Assembly: GCA_944989445.1 (NCBI GenBank)
Contig: CALYLW010001195.1
Location: 186,001 to 250,000, forward strand
Direction: 5' to 3'
Length of the DNA stretch: 64,000 nt
Source: Ampullaceana balthica
Taxonomy: Eukaryota > Mollusca > Gastropoda > Lymnaeidae
The position numbers and the translations under genes were made by a program. Below, piece by piece: positions 31,566-42,939 of this stretch; the stretch's first letter is position 1, and the number at the start of each line of letters is the position of its first letter. The notes beneath the pieces are model-generated. The model saw only the letters and a list, made by a program, of their open reading frames with translations. It was not told the DNA's origin and did no database searches.

Positions 31566-33443
31566 TTAATTATCTTCTGTTATGTTTAATATCATGTTTT
31601 GAATTGTTTGTCTAAACATGTGTTCTAATGTTATGTTTGTGTAACTGTGGTTATGGAAAAAAGCCTTAAGTCTGTGATGCCATATGTGTTTTCTGTACTT
31701 TGAAAGTATTTTTAAGCTTATTGTTTGTTGTTTCTTGTTTATAGAGTCTGGTATTATGTTTAGTGTTATTGCTTTGTCTATAGCTACCTTGTGTATTGTG
31801 CCTGCTTGTATGAATTGTTGGAGTGTGTTTTTAGTTTGTAAAATTGTATTGCATGTGAGATATAAATGTTGTTCAGTCTCATCAGCTCCTGACCTACAGA
31901 GTGGACAGCCTATTCTTGCCCCTCTGTCTTTATAATTTCTTGATGAGACTGGTGTTGTATTGTAAATTAGTCTGTATGTTATTTCTTTTTCTTTATTTGG
32001 TATTTCTTTGATATGTGTATTTTTAAAAGTTTCCTCAGTGTTTGTAATTCCATAAACTTGTGTCCATTTAATTCTATTGTTCAGAGGTGTTGCTTGTCTT
32101 TTTATTAAATGTGTATATATTTCTTTGGTTGTTTTGTGTAATACTTCTTCATTACCTTTTATTGCTTTGATGCATGCTGTATGAAATTGTGATTGATTTC
32201 TACCCATGTAATGTGCAGTGCTGTTATCAATTGCTATTAAATGTGCTATTCTGATTCCTAAGTAATAATGTGTGAATGTATTTTCTGATCTTTTTTTAAT
32301 GGCTTGTCCTATAAATTTTATTCTGAGTGCTTGTATTTTTGTTTGTATGTCTTGCAAGTTTATTCCTCCATTTAGCTTAGATTGTATTAGTGTTGTATGT
32401 TTGATATTGTGTATTGTTCCTTGGAATATGTATTTAGTTATGTGTGAGTTAATTTCTTTTAATATTATTGGTGGCGGTTCCCATATTGTTCCTGTATATA
32501 TTGTTTTGGGGATGACATATGTGTTTATAATTGTGCTCCTTCCAAAAATTGTCTGTGCTGTGTATTTGTTTCTGTCAATAATGTGTTTAATTGATAGTTC
32601 AATATTCCTCCATATTTCAATGTTTGTCTGTGTTTGATTATTGGAATAAAAGATCCCATAAATTCTAAGACTCTCCTTCCTAATTATGCCTAAGGGGAAA
32701 TCTAGTCTATCTTGCCACTTACCTATCCCCATAATTTCAGATTTGTTTACATTAATCTTGGACCCACTACCTTTTCCAAAATCTTGAAAAATTGAAATTA
32801 TTTTGTGAATTGACCTATCATTTGTGGGGAAAAATACTGTGTCATCTGCATAAGCAATCACTTTAATATCTCTGGCTCCAGGAATCCTTATTCCTGTAAT
32901 GTTTTTCTCCATTCTGATTTTCTCTAGCAGTGGTTCAAAGGATAGAATATATAGATAAGGGGATAAAGGACACCCTTGTCTAACTGATCTTTTAATTGCA
33001 ATGTTTTTTGAAATTATATTATTTATTATCAGATTGCTGATAGGCGTTCTGTATAGAATTTTAACCCAATTACAAAAATACTCCCCTAATTTATTGTGTT
33101 GTAATATCTTGTGAAGGTATGCATGGTCTACCCTGTCAAAGGCTTTTTCTTGGTCTAGTGATAATATGCATGTTTGAATTTGTTTTTCACTTGTATATTG
33201 AATAATGTCTCTGATTAAATGATTGTGGTTGTTGATGTCCCTGCCTTTAATGCTGCATTGTTGATTGACATGAATGAGAGTATTTAAATGTGGTTTTAGT
33301 TTATTGGCTAATGTTTTAGTAAGAATTTTATAATCTGTGTTGAGTAATGATATGGGCCTGTAATTTTTAAGTTGTGTTTTGTCTGTGTCTTTCTTTGGTA
33401 TAAGTGTGATGTATGAAGTGTTCATTGAATTTGGTAGCTCCAT
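31566..33443 (-). pseudogene. LINE ORF2, reverse transcriptase and C-terminal zinc region
   Basis: The 625-codon frame carries RT motifs NYRPISLLN, LSLDQEKAFDRVDH, RQGCPLSPYLYILS and the catalytic YADD (in VIAYADDTVFF). It ends with a CCHC-type CPLC..EQHLYLTC segment, typical of Tx1/L1-group ORF2 proteins, which perform target-primed reverse transcription. The upstream part of RT (NKNKTPGPDGLTTEFYNFFF) lies in another frame at 33,367-33,714, so at least one frameshift falls near 33,440. The catalytic region itself appears intact. The stop is at the 31,566 end. Confidence 0.9.
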
Positions 33444-34783
33444 GTTGTTGTAAAGCTTCTTCTAAAGTTGCATGTAATATTGGGCCCAGTGTTGTAAAAA
33501 AGAAGTTGTAAAACTCTGTTGTTAGTCCATCTGGTCCAGGTGTTTTGTTTTTATTCATGTTGTGTAGTGTCACTTTCATGTCCTGTAGAGTAAATGGTTT
33601 GTTCATTTCCTTTGGTTTGATCATCCTGCAGTGCTTTTGTAATTTTTGTGTACTGAACCTGTATATTTGCATCAGTTTGTTCAGTTGCAAAAAGTTGTGT
33701 ATAGTATTTTTCAAAAGTTTTTACAATCTCTTTGTTGTCAGTTTGTGTTGTTCCTTCTGTGTCTATTATTTGTCTTATCTGTCTGCTTTTTTGTATGTTT
33801 TGTTCTATTGTTAAGAAATGCTTAGTAGGTGCTTCTGTGTAGTTTGTGGGTAATCTACTTCTAATTTGGGCACCATTGTATTTATGCTGTTGAATTGTTT
33901 CTAATTCTTCCTCTAATTCTTGTATGGCATGATTTGTTGGGTCGTTGTAGTTTTCTATTGATATTAGTACTTTTAGTTCCTCTTCTCGTTTTCGGATTTG
34001 ACTGTGTAGCTGAGTTGCAATATTTTGTGTGATGTGTTTAATTGTAGATTTTAAAAGTTCCCAGTGTTGGCCTATATTTGTAGTTGGTAGTATGCTGTAT
34101 TGTTGAATTATTTTATTAATGATGTCTGTGTAGTGGTTGTTTTCTAAAAGTGCATTGTTAAATTTCCAATGAGGGGATTTTTTAATGATATTGATCTTTG
34201 TAGTATTGATTTTAATTTTTACCCCTTTGTGATCTGTAAAGTTTAATGTTTCTTTAACATGTTTTGCTTCATTAATTGTGTCTGATTTTGGAATGTAAAA
34301 TCTATCTAATCTTGACTGAGTATTGAAAATATTATTCTTAAATGTTGTTTCTTTTCCTTCTTTATGAAGTGTTCTGTATGCGTCTACTAATGTATATGTA
34401 TTTGTTATGTATTGTAACACTTCTATCCCCGTTGTTACTTCTACTATTTTTCCTTTCCTATTGGGGTTGGTTGTATCTAGAGGGCTTGTGATATAATTAA
34501 AATCTCCTCCTAAAATAATATTTCCTCTCTTAAATAAATATTTCAAATTTTGAACTAGTGTATTGTAAAACAAAGGTTTTTCTTTGTGCTTTGCTGGAGC
34601 GTATATATTTACAAGTGTGTAATTATCATTCTTGTCTGTAATATTAAGCGTGACCATTCTTCCTTCGTTATCCCTGTCTTTATGTGTTATTTCCCATCTA
34701 TCAGATGTCTGTACTATTCCCACTCCTTTAAATCTACCAAAGCTAAAGTAACTGTTTTTCATTCCTAAGGCCTTTGTATACAT
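33367..34783 (-). pseudogene. LINE ORF2, endonuclease C-terminal part and linker
   Basis: The frame 34,783-33,551 holds an APE-like endonuclease: NIYAPAKHKEKP, ILGGDFNY, SRLDRFYIP and FTDHKGV correspond to the conserved N, GDFN, SRID and SDH motifs. The usual SDH is TDH here. A frame change near 33,610 leads into 33,714-33,367, which carries the start of the RT. The enzyme would nick the DNA target. The breaks mean this copy cannot make a full ORF2 protein. Confidence 0.85.
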
Positions 34784-34803
34784 TTGGGCATCGTGTTCTG
34801 TGG

Positions 34804-35052
34804 TTATATTTGTCTCCTGTAAAAAATAAAATCAATGTTGTGTTTTTTTACTAGGTTAATTATGTGATGCTCCTTTTTGTTACACGTCTTAACATTGAGG
34901 GAAAAAAGTGTAAGCTGTGTAGTCTCTGTATCTGTTGTGACTGTGTTTCCGGACCCCTTGTTGAGTTCAAATGATTTTATTTGGTTTGAGCGAGGTGCAC
35001 TTGATCTTATTTTCATCTCGTTTCCTATTGTATGAGGAACGTAGTTGTCCAT
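34804..35052 (-). pseudogene. LINE ORF2 start, endonuclease N-terminus
   Basis: The 82-codon frame ends with LTLFSLNVKTCNKKEHHI..NIDFIF, the beginning of the APE-like fold with its conserved N. The catalytic LQET follows in another frame, after a one-base change in a T run near 34,818. The start codon choice is uncertain; the ORF1 stop lies about 50 bp upstream. Confidence 0.8.
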
Positions 35053-35104
35053 GATGTTATTAGTTGAAAATATTTTTAAATTTTAACAATCAATGTCTAA
35101 ATGT

Positions 35105-36241
35105 TTATTGACTTTCGTCCGTTGACTGGTCCTGGGGTAACCAGTCATACTTAAAATATTTTGTCTCATCCTCCTCAGAGTCGTCATCATAATGTCTTTT
35201 ATTTGCGCTCCACGTCTTCTGTTGTGGTTCACATGTAAGGGGAGGGCTACCCCTTGAAACAGCGTCGGCATATGACTGTTTCATTGGGGAATTTCCTTTT
35301 GATTGAACCACTGTTGATTCGGGTTCTATCCTCTTGTTATTCTTTTTATTACGTTGTATCTGCCAGCCGTCTTCCATTTCAGTCGACATATGTATGGCAC
35401 TGATGGCCTCTTCCAGAACTTTTGTGGGCTCCGGCAAAGACCCTATCGCTGAACTCCAGCAAAGGACAGCGCCGGGATCAGTCACTGGGACCGCATCGAG
35501 GACCACAACGGGAGCCTCCAAAGTGATTGCCACCGGGTTTGTCTCTGGGACAACAAATTTGTTAATGTTTTCCCTCACCATATCTCCTGGCTCCTCCACT
35601 GGGACACCTACTTGATTTATTTTTTCCTTCGCTACTGGTGTTCTTTTTAAACATCTGCTTGTCCAATGATCCTGTGAACCACACAGGAAGCAGGCCTGTT
35701 TTCTCCCAGGAACTAGAAGCAGTATTCTCTTATCTTTTATTATTCCACACTCTAAATATATATAATGTGGAACAATTGTTTCTTTTTCAGGTCTATACAT
35801 AACTGTCCATCTGTCAGCTCTACCTTTGTGAGGGTATGCCTCTACTTTGTCCTTGCTCAAAAAGGAGAGCATTTCCTCCACTCCCTCTTTTGGTAAGGTT
35901 GGAGTGACCCAGTGAACAATTACCTTCCTTTTTTCTCTCCCCAAATGTTCAATATGGATTTGTTTTTCGTCACCAGCCTGGAAGGTCTTACAGTGAACAC
36001 TTTCGAAGTGCTTAACTTCCGCCTCTTCTCCGAGTTTGCAGAACCATTTAAGTGGCTCCTCAAACTGGTAGAGGGCAACAATCTCTCTCCAATTAATTCC
36101 TAGTTCTTTAATAAAACAGCCTACAATCTCAGCTGCTGTGATTTGGTATGCTTCTTTTCCTGAAATTGTCAAGGCTAATGTGTTTGGGTGATGTGCACTA
36201 GCCAGTGATACACCTTTAACTATTACCTTCTGTTTAAACAT
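35105..36241 (-). CDS. LINE ORF1 protein, Tx1-like, with CCHC zinc knuckle
   Basis: The intact 378-residue protein probably binds the element RNA as a chaperone. Its N-terminal 170 residues resemble the ORF1 product of Tx1-type elements, with YIYLECGIIKDKRILLLVPG just before the knuckle CFLCGSQDHWTSRC at about residues 183-196. The C-terminal half is low-complexity, rich in P, V, E and S. The ATG at 36,241 follows roughly 160 bp of 5' region. Unlike ORF2, it has no visible break. Confidence 0.85.
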   Translation of the reverse strand: MFKQKVIVKGVSLASAHHPNTLALTISGKEAYQITAAEIVGCFIKELGINWREIVALYQFEEPLKWFCKLGEEAEVKHFESVHCKTFQAGDEKQIHIEHLGREKRKVIVHWVTPTLPKEGVEEMLSFLSKDKVEAYPHKGRADRWTVMYRPEKETIVPHYIYLECGIIKDKRILLLVPGRKQACFLCGSQDHWTSRCLKRTPVAKEKINQVGVPVEEPGDMVRENINKFVVPETNPVAITLEAPVVVLDAVPVTDPGAVLCWSSAIGSLPEPTKVLEEAISAIHMSTEMEDGWQIQRNKKNNKRIEPESTVVQSKGNSPMKQSYADAVSRGSPPLTCEPQQKTWSANKRHYDDDSEEDETKYFKYDWLPQDQSTDESQ

Positions 36242-36323
36242 TTTGAATTACTTACAAACAAATGAAAAATTCACTTATAAATCCTTGAATTGTCACAAAC
36301 ACAAGTTAATCCAAGAAAAACGC

Positions 36324-36365
36324 CATGAAATTATTTAATCAACAACATCCGGTTCCACCATTTTG
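36324..36365 (-). repeat. 42-bp direct repeat, copy at the LINE 5' end
   Basis: It matches 30,847-30,888. From here the minus strand continues into the 5' region and ORF1. Confidence 0.9.
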
Positions 36366-36400
36366 CATTTAGTTCTGTGCCTACATCTATGGCGCAAAGT

Positions 36401-36830
36401 GGATAAAATATAAATCATAACTATCAGTACACACGTAATCGTTATAATATGTGGCTAAGCATATCTTTTTAATTCAATATATACATTTATTAGTTTTATT
36501 AAAAGTAAAATGAATATGACATTAAAATTTATTTCATTTCTTAAATGTTGTATTTCATAAATTCGTATGAGCTTCATGCAAAGACACATTTAAGTAGCAC
36601 ACATTTTAATTATAAATCTCATAGTAAAGAATTCTCTAATACAATTTTAAACTTAAGATGCTATCATTAAACTTCTCATCTAAGATTTTCTAGTCAGAAT
36701 TCATATTAAATACATCAGCACTGGTGTTTGTTTGTGCGACGCTCACGGGAAAAACAATTTATTGCACCTCTTATATGAAAAAGCAATTGAAAAAATGGTA
36801 TTTGTTTTCCTTGATGTTAACTCTATCAAC
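36401..36830 (+). repeat. R repeat copy, right half (core B 36,711-36,765)
   Basis: It resumes with GGATAAAATATA and continues through TTTTATTAAAAGTAAAATGA, GCTTCATGCAAAGACACATT and core B CAGCACTGGTG, with ACGGGAAAAACAATTT. It completes the copy begun at 30,440. Confidence 0.8.
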
Positions 36831-37480
36831 TGCACACCATCCCTAAAATAGTATTGCTAACATGTCAAGATATACATCATTTAAAACGAAACCGCCAAAA
36901 TGTGTTTATAAGTTTAAATGATACGTTTTAATGTACTTTTTAATAAATTTCTTATTTTGCCTGGAAATTAAACACTTAAAAGAAAATGATACACTTCAAT
37001 TATGTTTATGTCCAGATATGAATCATTTAAGACTACAAACCAAAACACAGTAGTCAAAAACATGTCTTGATATAATATTGTAAGGCAACAAACGAAATAA
37101 ATTTTTAAAACTATGTCTGGAAATTAACATTTAAAATTAACATCCCAGACACTTTTCTACAATATTGTTATTTATTGTTTAAATTTATTTTTTGAAAGAG
37201 GCCTTCCTTAGTTAGACAGCACATGAAATACACCCAGATCCATGATAAAGGTAGTAAGTCGTAGGTTTTATAACATTTTAAGATATTAATTGTTCTTCTG
37301 AATAAAGGACATTGATGTAGTTTTACCAAAGGAATTAATTTAATGTCATACAAAATTTAAAGTAGTATTATGATATATGGATGTAAATCTGGTGATAAGA
37401 AAAGTATTCTCTCAAGAAATTAATATCAGTCTACTGAGTCATTGTATGTAAAACCACAAAAAGGGAATTCATTTACAATT
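36830..37480. other. AT-rich DNA without a recognisable gene
   Basis: No domain or RNA gene was seen. Strings such as CATGTCAAGATATACATCATTTAAAAC also occur near 18,790, so dispersed-repeat material continues here. Confidence 0.45.
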
Positions 37481-38520
37481 TTATAAGACGATGATGGACA
37501 TATTATCTAGTCGTACTCTCTTCACTTCTGCTAGACTATTAACATATTTGCTATGAAACTGCTTGTCTAAAGTCTACATGCTGTTAACAGATTTCATGTA
37601 AAACGTCTGGTCTGCAGTCTACATGTTAGTAACAGATTTGCTATACAACGTCTAGTCTATAGTCTACTCTACATGTTTGTTCACACAGTTGTTTTTAAAT
37701 GCATACCGACTCCATTCTCATTTTATTAAAATATAAAAATAAATAAAAAATAAAATTGAAAAAAATAAAGAAGACAATAACAAGTAAAGTTTATATTTAT
37801 TACATAAGAATTCTGTGAGATTTGAATAATGTGGTTGTTTCGTGATTTAAAAGGTGTCGAATTATATAAAAACGAATTTTTATTTATAAAATTAATATAA
37901 CGTGTGTTAATCACATAACAGAGTTACAATATAGACTATGGCAAATATGAAATTCTTATTACATTTACTATTTGTAAGAAGCATTTCAAGGTATTATTCT
38001 ACGAATCATGTAATCAGTTTTTAAAATTAAATAAAAGTTTATTGGGGTAGGAGAATACAACTTTTTAATTAACATGTATCCCTAATAATAGGGATCGAGT
38101 TCAAGTGGCGTGCCACAAGGATAAAATCCTTAAACTGCAAAAAGCAACAGCGAATCCCTAGTTAAACATGTAGACAAGCATATCTCTGAGGTAAATATAT
38201 ACATTAAATTGTTTTAGTAAAAGTGAAATTAATACGATTTAAAATTTGTGTTACTCATCAAATGTTATATTTCTATAAATTCTTATAAGCTTCATGCAAT
38301 GAAATATTTAAGTAGTTCACATTATTAGTAATAAAACTCGTAGAAGTGTAAATTATATTTTAATACACTTTTAAATTAAAGATGCTATAATTAATCTTCT
38401 CATCCTAAGTTTTTTAAGCGACATTGTATATTACATATACGTCAGCACTGATGCTTTGTGGTGCAACGCTGGTGCAAATAACATTCATTTCGCGTCTTAT
38501 ATGAAAACCAAAGTCCTATT
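37480..38520 (+). repeat. Longest uninterrupted R repeat copy (core A 38,075-38,130, core B 38,438-38,500)
   Basis: This copy shows the family from end to end. A left region has three AGTCTACATG..TAACAGATTT-type units (37,570-37,670), then CATTCTCATTTTATTAAAAT, ATTCTGTGAGATTTGAATAA, ATTATTCTACGAATCATGTA, core A with both hairpins intact, GCTTCATGCAATGAAATATT and core B. No coding frame is present. Confidence 0.8.
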
Positions 38521-38539
38521 ATAAAAACAGCTAGACTAC

Positions 38540-38925
38540 GACTTGCGACGTCAGGCACCTAGGCGGAGGAGGGGGGGGGCACACATTTGTGACGATGTGT
38601 GACGAGGGGAGTGGGGTGTTTGAGAAATGTGACGTCACCATAAAACTTGCATCTTTCAATATAAGATCCAGTTAAATATTTGATTTCTTACACTTATTTT
38701 ATGAGGTTTTACGTGGCCTCACGATATTAGAGTGCAGCCTTACACTAAATACATACCGTACTTAAATGATAAAAAGGTGATTTGAAACATGGTCAGCTTT
38801 TAGCAAAGCTTTGTGACGTCACATTTGGAGGGGGACTACGTTTTTGTGACGATGCGTGGCGAGGGCGGAGGGGGTGTGAAAAATCGATCAAAATTGTGTT
38901 AAGTCATTTATTGACTGCAACAAAG
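38540..38925. mobile_element. GTGACGTCA-type DNA-transposon fragments
   Basis: Two G-rich stretches with TTTGTGACGATGTGTGACGA or TTTGTGACGATGCGTGGCGA, each next to GTGACGTCAC, resemble the ends seen at 17,580 and 41,040. The arrangement is scrambled and the boundaries are unclear. The following 38,925-39,250 is AT-rich without features. Confidence 0.45.
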
Positions 38926-39249
38926 AAAAAATAAAAAACAAAAACAAATAATAAAATATGGTGATAAGCTAAGATGATTGCACAACGATGAAACAATATT
39001 TTTCTTATTTCTTCACTTACTTCCCTTTTGTAAAACAGTAACATGATTAGATCCATATATAAAAAACACTAACCTGTCATTTTACTTTACAGATATGCGT
39101 AATTAAAGATATAACCTTAACCTAACCTAAGTTTTTCATAATATATCTATAATTAATAGAAAAACCTAACAGAAACACAACTCTAAAACAGAGATAATTA
39201 AAGGGCATATAATCTTTACGAACTGAACACAAATATTTGTATGGAATAA

Positions 39250-39720
39250 ACACAGCTGTTATTTAATGTATACAGATACCATTCTCCTTTTATTAAGACA
39301 GTAAAAGTGAAGAAATTTTTTTTTAAAGTTTATGTTTTCATTTATAACAGAAACGTTCTATGAGATTCGTTAACGTGCCGAATAAAGTATCAAATTTATA
39401 ATTTATTTCTAAATAATAAATCTAACATTTAAGTATGTAGTCACGTGAACAACAAATATGTGGCTAGCAATGAAATTATAATTAAAGTTACTATTTTCAA
39501 GAATCACTTTATAAGATTTTACCATAAACAATGAAATCATTTTTTAAAGATTAAATAAAGGTTTATGGTGAAATGAGAATACTAGTGTTACAATGACATG
39601 GTCTTCCTTTTTATAATGATCGAGTTTAAGTGGCGTGCCCTTAGGATAAAATAGAATTATATAGACAATGTACAACGCGTGTAAACTTGCAGATAGGCAT
39701 TTGTTTTAAAGTAAATATTT
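39250..39720 (+). repeat. R repeat copy, cut after core A (39,600-39,655)
   Basis: It contains CATTCTCCTTTTATTAAGAC, TATGTGGCTAGCAATGAAAT and core A (GATCGAGTTTAAGTGGCGTG). The first hairpin has decayed. The MITE at 39,722 follows, and core B is not seen. Confidence 0.7.
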
Positions 39721-39721
39721 T

Positions 39722-40382
39722 AGGGCTCGGATATTAACGATTAATTCCTCCATTAATCGTTACAATTTTAACGATTAATTTTTTTAAAACGATTAATTGA
39801 CCCACAAATTATAAATGTAATCGAAGTCAAAAAGTCGTTGGTCCGTGTAAAAAGTAAAAAAAACAACAAAAAAACTCGTGTGCAAAGTTGCAAAACGTCC
39901 ATTTTTTGCAATATTTTACAAAATTTGCTGCGCGGTGATTCTAAACTCCTGTGTGGCGTCGGTCAAATATCTGCGAAGCCACGCTGCTTAAAGGCAACAT
40001 TGCTACCATGGTTCTAACACTTCGCTTACATCTCACCTGCAAACCAAACATGCACTAAAGTATCGGAAACTTCAGCTGAGACAATCGAATCTAAAGCTAT
40101 GTCAACGATTGTTCAGCTCGGCTTGTTATATTGTCAATAAGACTCGCTCATCACTTGAACAAAATAATGTCAATACACTTGTCTGTTTGCGTTGTTGCTT
40201 GATAGATGTAATATAAAGAAGACATTTCAGTGTTATTTAGATTTTCGACAAGTATTTTAATAAATGTTACTAATGAAACTATAAATTTCAATTTTTGGTT
40301 TAAATCGAAATTAACGATTAATTAATCGTTAATTTTTCAAAAGTTAACGATTAAATTTAAATTAATTGTTGACAGCCTTAAT
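39722..40382. mobile_element. hAT-like MITE with TAACGATTAAT-rich ends
   Basis: The left end AGGGCTCGGATATTAACGAT and the inverse of the right end, TAAGGCTGTCAACAATTAAT, are related, and several TTAACGATTAAT units follow inside each. The middle (39,850-40,010) is shared in reverse with 20,235-20,450. Confidence 0.6.
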
Positions 40383-41040
40383 TCTTTGATGTTTTTTCCC
40401 GCTGACCGGCACCGGTCCGAGGACCACCACTTTGAGAAGCACTGATCTAGAAGACTATAATGGCATGGGGCGTTTGTCCAAAAACGAATCGAACAATTAT
40501 ATCAAACTTAAAACGTTTTTAATTTTTCAAATAGATTCCCTCCCCCCTCCCCTTCCCCTTTTAAAGAAAAAGAATATTCCGTGTCGTTTTGACTGAAAAT
40601 ATCTACACATAATCCTATTCAGATCATTTTTAGACACTTGTCATGCTTGTAAAACTCACCAGTAGCATTTTCGGGGGGGGGGTTAACGACGCTCTCCCCC
40701 GAGTCATGTGAGCATAACGGGGTAACGCATACATAAACTTGTATATTTTGGATAATAAAATCGACGACTCCTGCCATGAGAGAACCAAACGGAGCTGCGG
40801 TTACATCACAAATTGTTTAATGTCAACATCAAACGACGCAGTGTAACAATTTCATATGTTATCTTGTGGATTCTCAAACTTAAGGTTTATAATTAGATTT
40901 AATTTTCGTGTCTTGATAGCTTATGCCAACCAGCGTCTGATGGCCTACCGACCGGCACATTGAGAAGCACTGATTTAAAAAAAAACAAAAAAACAAAAAA
41001 AAATTAAAATAAATTGTAAACGACCACATATTTCAGTGGA
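40383..41040. mobile_element. hAT-like remnant bounded by GAGAAGCACTGAT ends
   Basis: GACCACCACTTTGAGAAGCACTGAT-type sequence near 40,420-40,446 and CCGGCACATTGAGAAGCACT near 40,952-40,972 are two copies of the same hAT terminus in the same direction. No transposase is recognisable between them. Confidence 0.4.
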
Positions 41041-41170
41041 AGTTTTATTTAAAGTTACCCTTTTCATGTGACGTCACATTTCTTCAACCCCCTCTCCCTC
41101 CCCCTCGTCACGCATCGTCACAAAAGTGTGACCCCCCTCAGGTGCGTGACGTCATTTATGGACGGCCCCA
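41040..41170. mobile_element. GTGACGTCATTTATGGACGG DNA-transposon end
   Basis: ATGTGACGTCACATTTCTTC is followed by C-rich sequence, CGTCACGCATCGTCACAAAA and the terminus GTGACGTCATTTATGGACGG. Confidence 0.55.
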
Positions 41171-41189
41171 TAGCTCTAGATCACGACCT

Positions 41190-41530
41190 CTTGTACACCA
41201 CACTACAAACTCAGTACAACACTGTTTGCTTGATACATTACACAGTTCGTTTGAACTTCGTACCAGTTCGTTCATTCAATTCATTGTAAAATTTCATCTT
41301 TGACGTTGACAGTGTCACAAACCGTCATTTTAGATAGCAGGTACCCTCCATTTGTTAGAAATAAATATTTTAATAAATAATATTAAATACTAGATATAAA
41401 CGAGTAAAGTACACCCTCTTAGATATAACACTTAAATGTGGAGATATCCGGATCCTTAATCCGGATTCGGCAAATATTATGGCAAACTTTCCGGATCCGG
41501 CAAATAGTAAAAAAACCATATTCCCTAGTT
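41190..41530. mobile_element. Right part of a hAT-like MITE (copy of 4170-4505)
   Basis: CACTACAAACTCAGTACAAC, TCGTTCATTCAATTCATTGT and GAGATATCCGGATCC match the inner right part of the MITE at 3680-4508. The left half is missing. Confidence 0.65.
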
Positions 41531-41689
41531 TTAATCATTCATGAAATTATTCTGGATGATAATTATATGTGGCCATAAGTGTCACTAGTGGGTGTGGGGG
41601 TGTGGGACGCACCGGATGACACCATCACAAGGGGGTAAAACCAAAATGTTAAGTTTTACTGTCTATGGTTATATGTCACAAAAAACAGA

Positions 41690-42885
41690 CGACACATATT
41701 TTCACTTAGAAAAAATGGCGAAATACAGAGAAATTAAAGTTGATTTAAGTAATGTGTAGGGTTTTATAAACGTGCTTTATTTATAATGTGTAGATTTTCT
41801 ATTTTGAAAAAAAAATATATATAAGTTTGTAGTCACTAAAATAACAAATATATGGCTAATAATGAAATGCTACCTAAGTGTCACTTGTCTTGTGGCTGAT
41901 TTACTTTCACATTTGTTTGTAGGCGTAATGAAATACTAACATCTCTCGCACAACAATTCTTTGCAACACGTGAAGTCAAAGGAAATGCTCTTCAATACCG
42001 AAATATCCAATGTATACACATATGTCACAATAAACCACAGTGGTCTCTAGAATTCAAATAACACAAATCAAATACTCAACTTCTCAACCATCTTGTCTTT
42101 GACCTCTTACAACTACAGACCTCACGTAACCCAGGTGTCCACCCCGACTCAGTGACCACACTAATATGCTGGACCTTGGACTTCAGTTGACCTCATAAAC
42201 AATCGCATTTCCTTCTTAACACATGTCCGCTCCCCTTTTCTCTTTGTTGTCAAACCTGTGAATTTTCACGTGAAACTAAGGTTACTATACCCTAGAAGCA
42301 CGTCAAGTTATTATACTATGATCCATGAAATCAGTTTTTATAATTAAATAATGGTTTATCTGGGTTTGGAGAATCCTACTCTTACATTGACATTGTATCC
42401 CTAATAATAGGGATCGATTTCAAGTGGCGTGCCACTAGGACAAAATATAAAATTGACACCATAGTAGAGTCTATTTGTGGCTAAAACAAGTAGATTGGTC
42501 ATATCCTCAAAGTAAATATATACATTTAATAGTTATATTAAAAGTGAAATGAATAAGATATTAAAATGTGTTTCTCTCCTCAAGTGTTACGTTGCAATAA
42601 ATTATTATAAGCTTCATGCTAGGCAACATTTAAGTAGTACACATTATTAATACAACATCTTATCGAAGTGTAAATTATAGTTTAATTTTTTTTTAAATTA
42701 AAGATGCAATCATTAATTTTCTTATCTAAGATTTTCAAGTAATTTTTTTTATTACATTCGTCAGCACTGGTTGTTTGTGGTGCGACGCTGAAGGGAAGTT
42801 CAATTTCGTTGCACCTCCTATTTGAAGACGTAATGTCCATAAATAAAAACTATTTGTTCCAGTTCTTTAGCGCTCTGAATTTTTT
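41690..42885 (+). repeat. R repeat copy (core A 42,385-42,445, core B 42,755-42,815) with an internal insertion
   Basis: The left part (TATGGCTAATAATGAAATGC) is separated from GAAGCACGTCAAGTTATTAT by a 397-bp insertion. Core A is intact: ATCCCTA..TAGGGAT and AGTGGCGTGCCACT. Core B follows at the standard spacing. Confidence 0.75.
41879..42275. mobile_element. Possible solo LTR, 397 bp
   Basis: The sequence starts TGTCACTTGT and ends TTCACGTGAAA, and is flanked by CTAAG on both sides (41,874-41,878 and 42,276-42,280), a 5-bp duplication. An AATAAA string lies near 42,030. The end is not the expected CA, which weakens the LTR reading. It is of higher GC than its host repeat. Confidence 0.4.
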
Positions 42886-42939
42886 TTGGTGTTATTTGCT
42901 CATCAATAACGTTGAAATGTTATTTGTATTATATAGTTA

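Larger units (their letters stand above)
30814..36400 (-). mobile_element. Tx1/L1-like non-LTR retrotransposon insertion
   Basis: The insertion is flanked by the 12-bp duplication GGATAAAATATA. On the minus strand it runs 5' to 3' from 36,400 to 30,814. It contains ORF1 with a zinc knuckle, ORF2 with endonuclease and RT, a roughly 700-bp 3' region and an A-rich tail (T-rich on the plus strand at 30,814-30,843). The 3' region contains two R core-A units (31,060-31,115 and 31,360-31,415). A 42-bp sequence near the 5' end (36,324-36,365) recurs directly at 30,847-30,888 next to the tail. ORF2 has several frameshifts. The unit may be composite, with nested insertions in its 3' part. Confidence 0.8.

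Noticed and set aside
31684..34768. Plus-strand open frames with hydrophobic products
   Set aside because: They are antisense shadows of the LINE ORF2.
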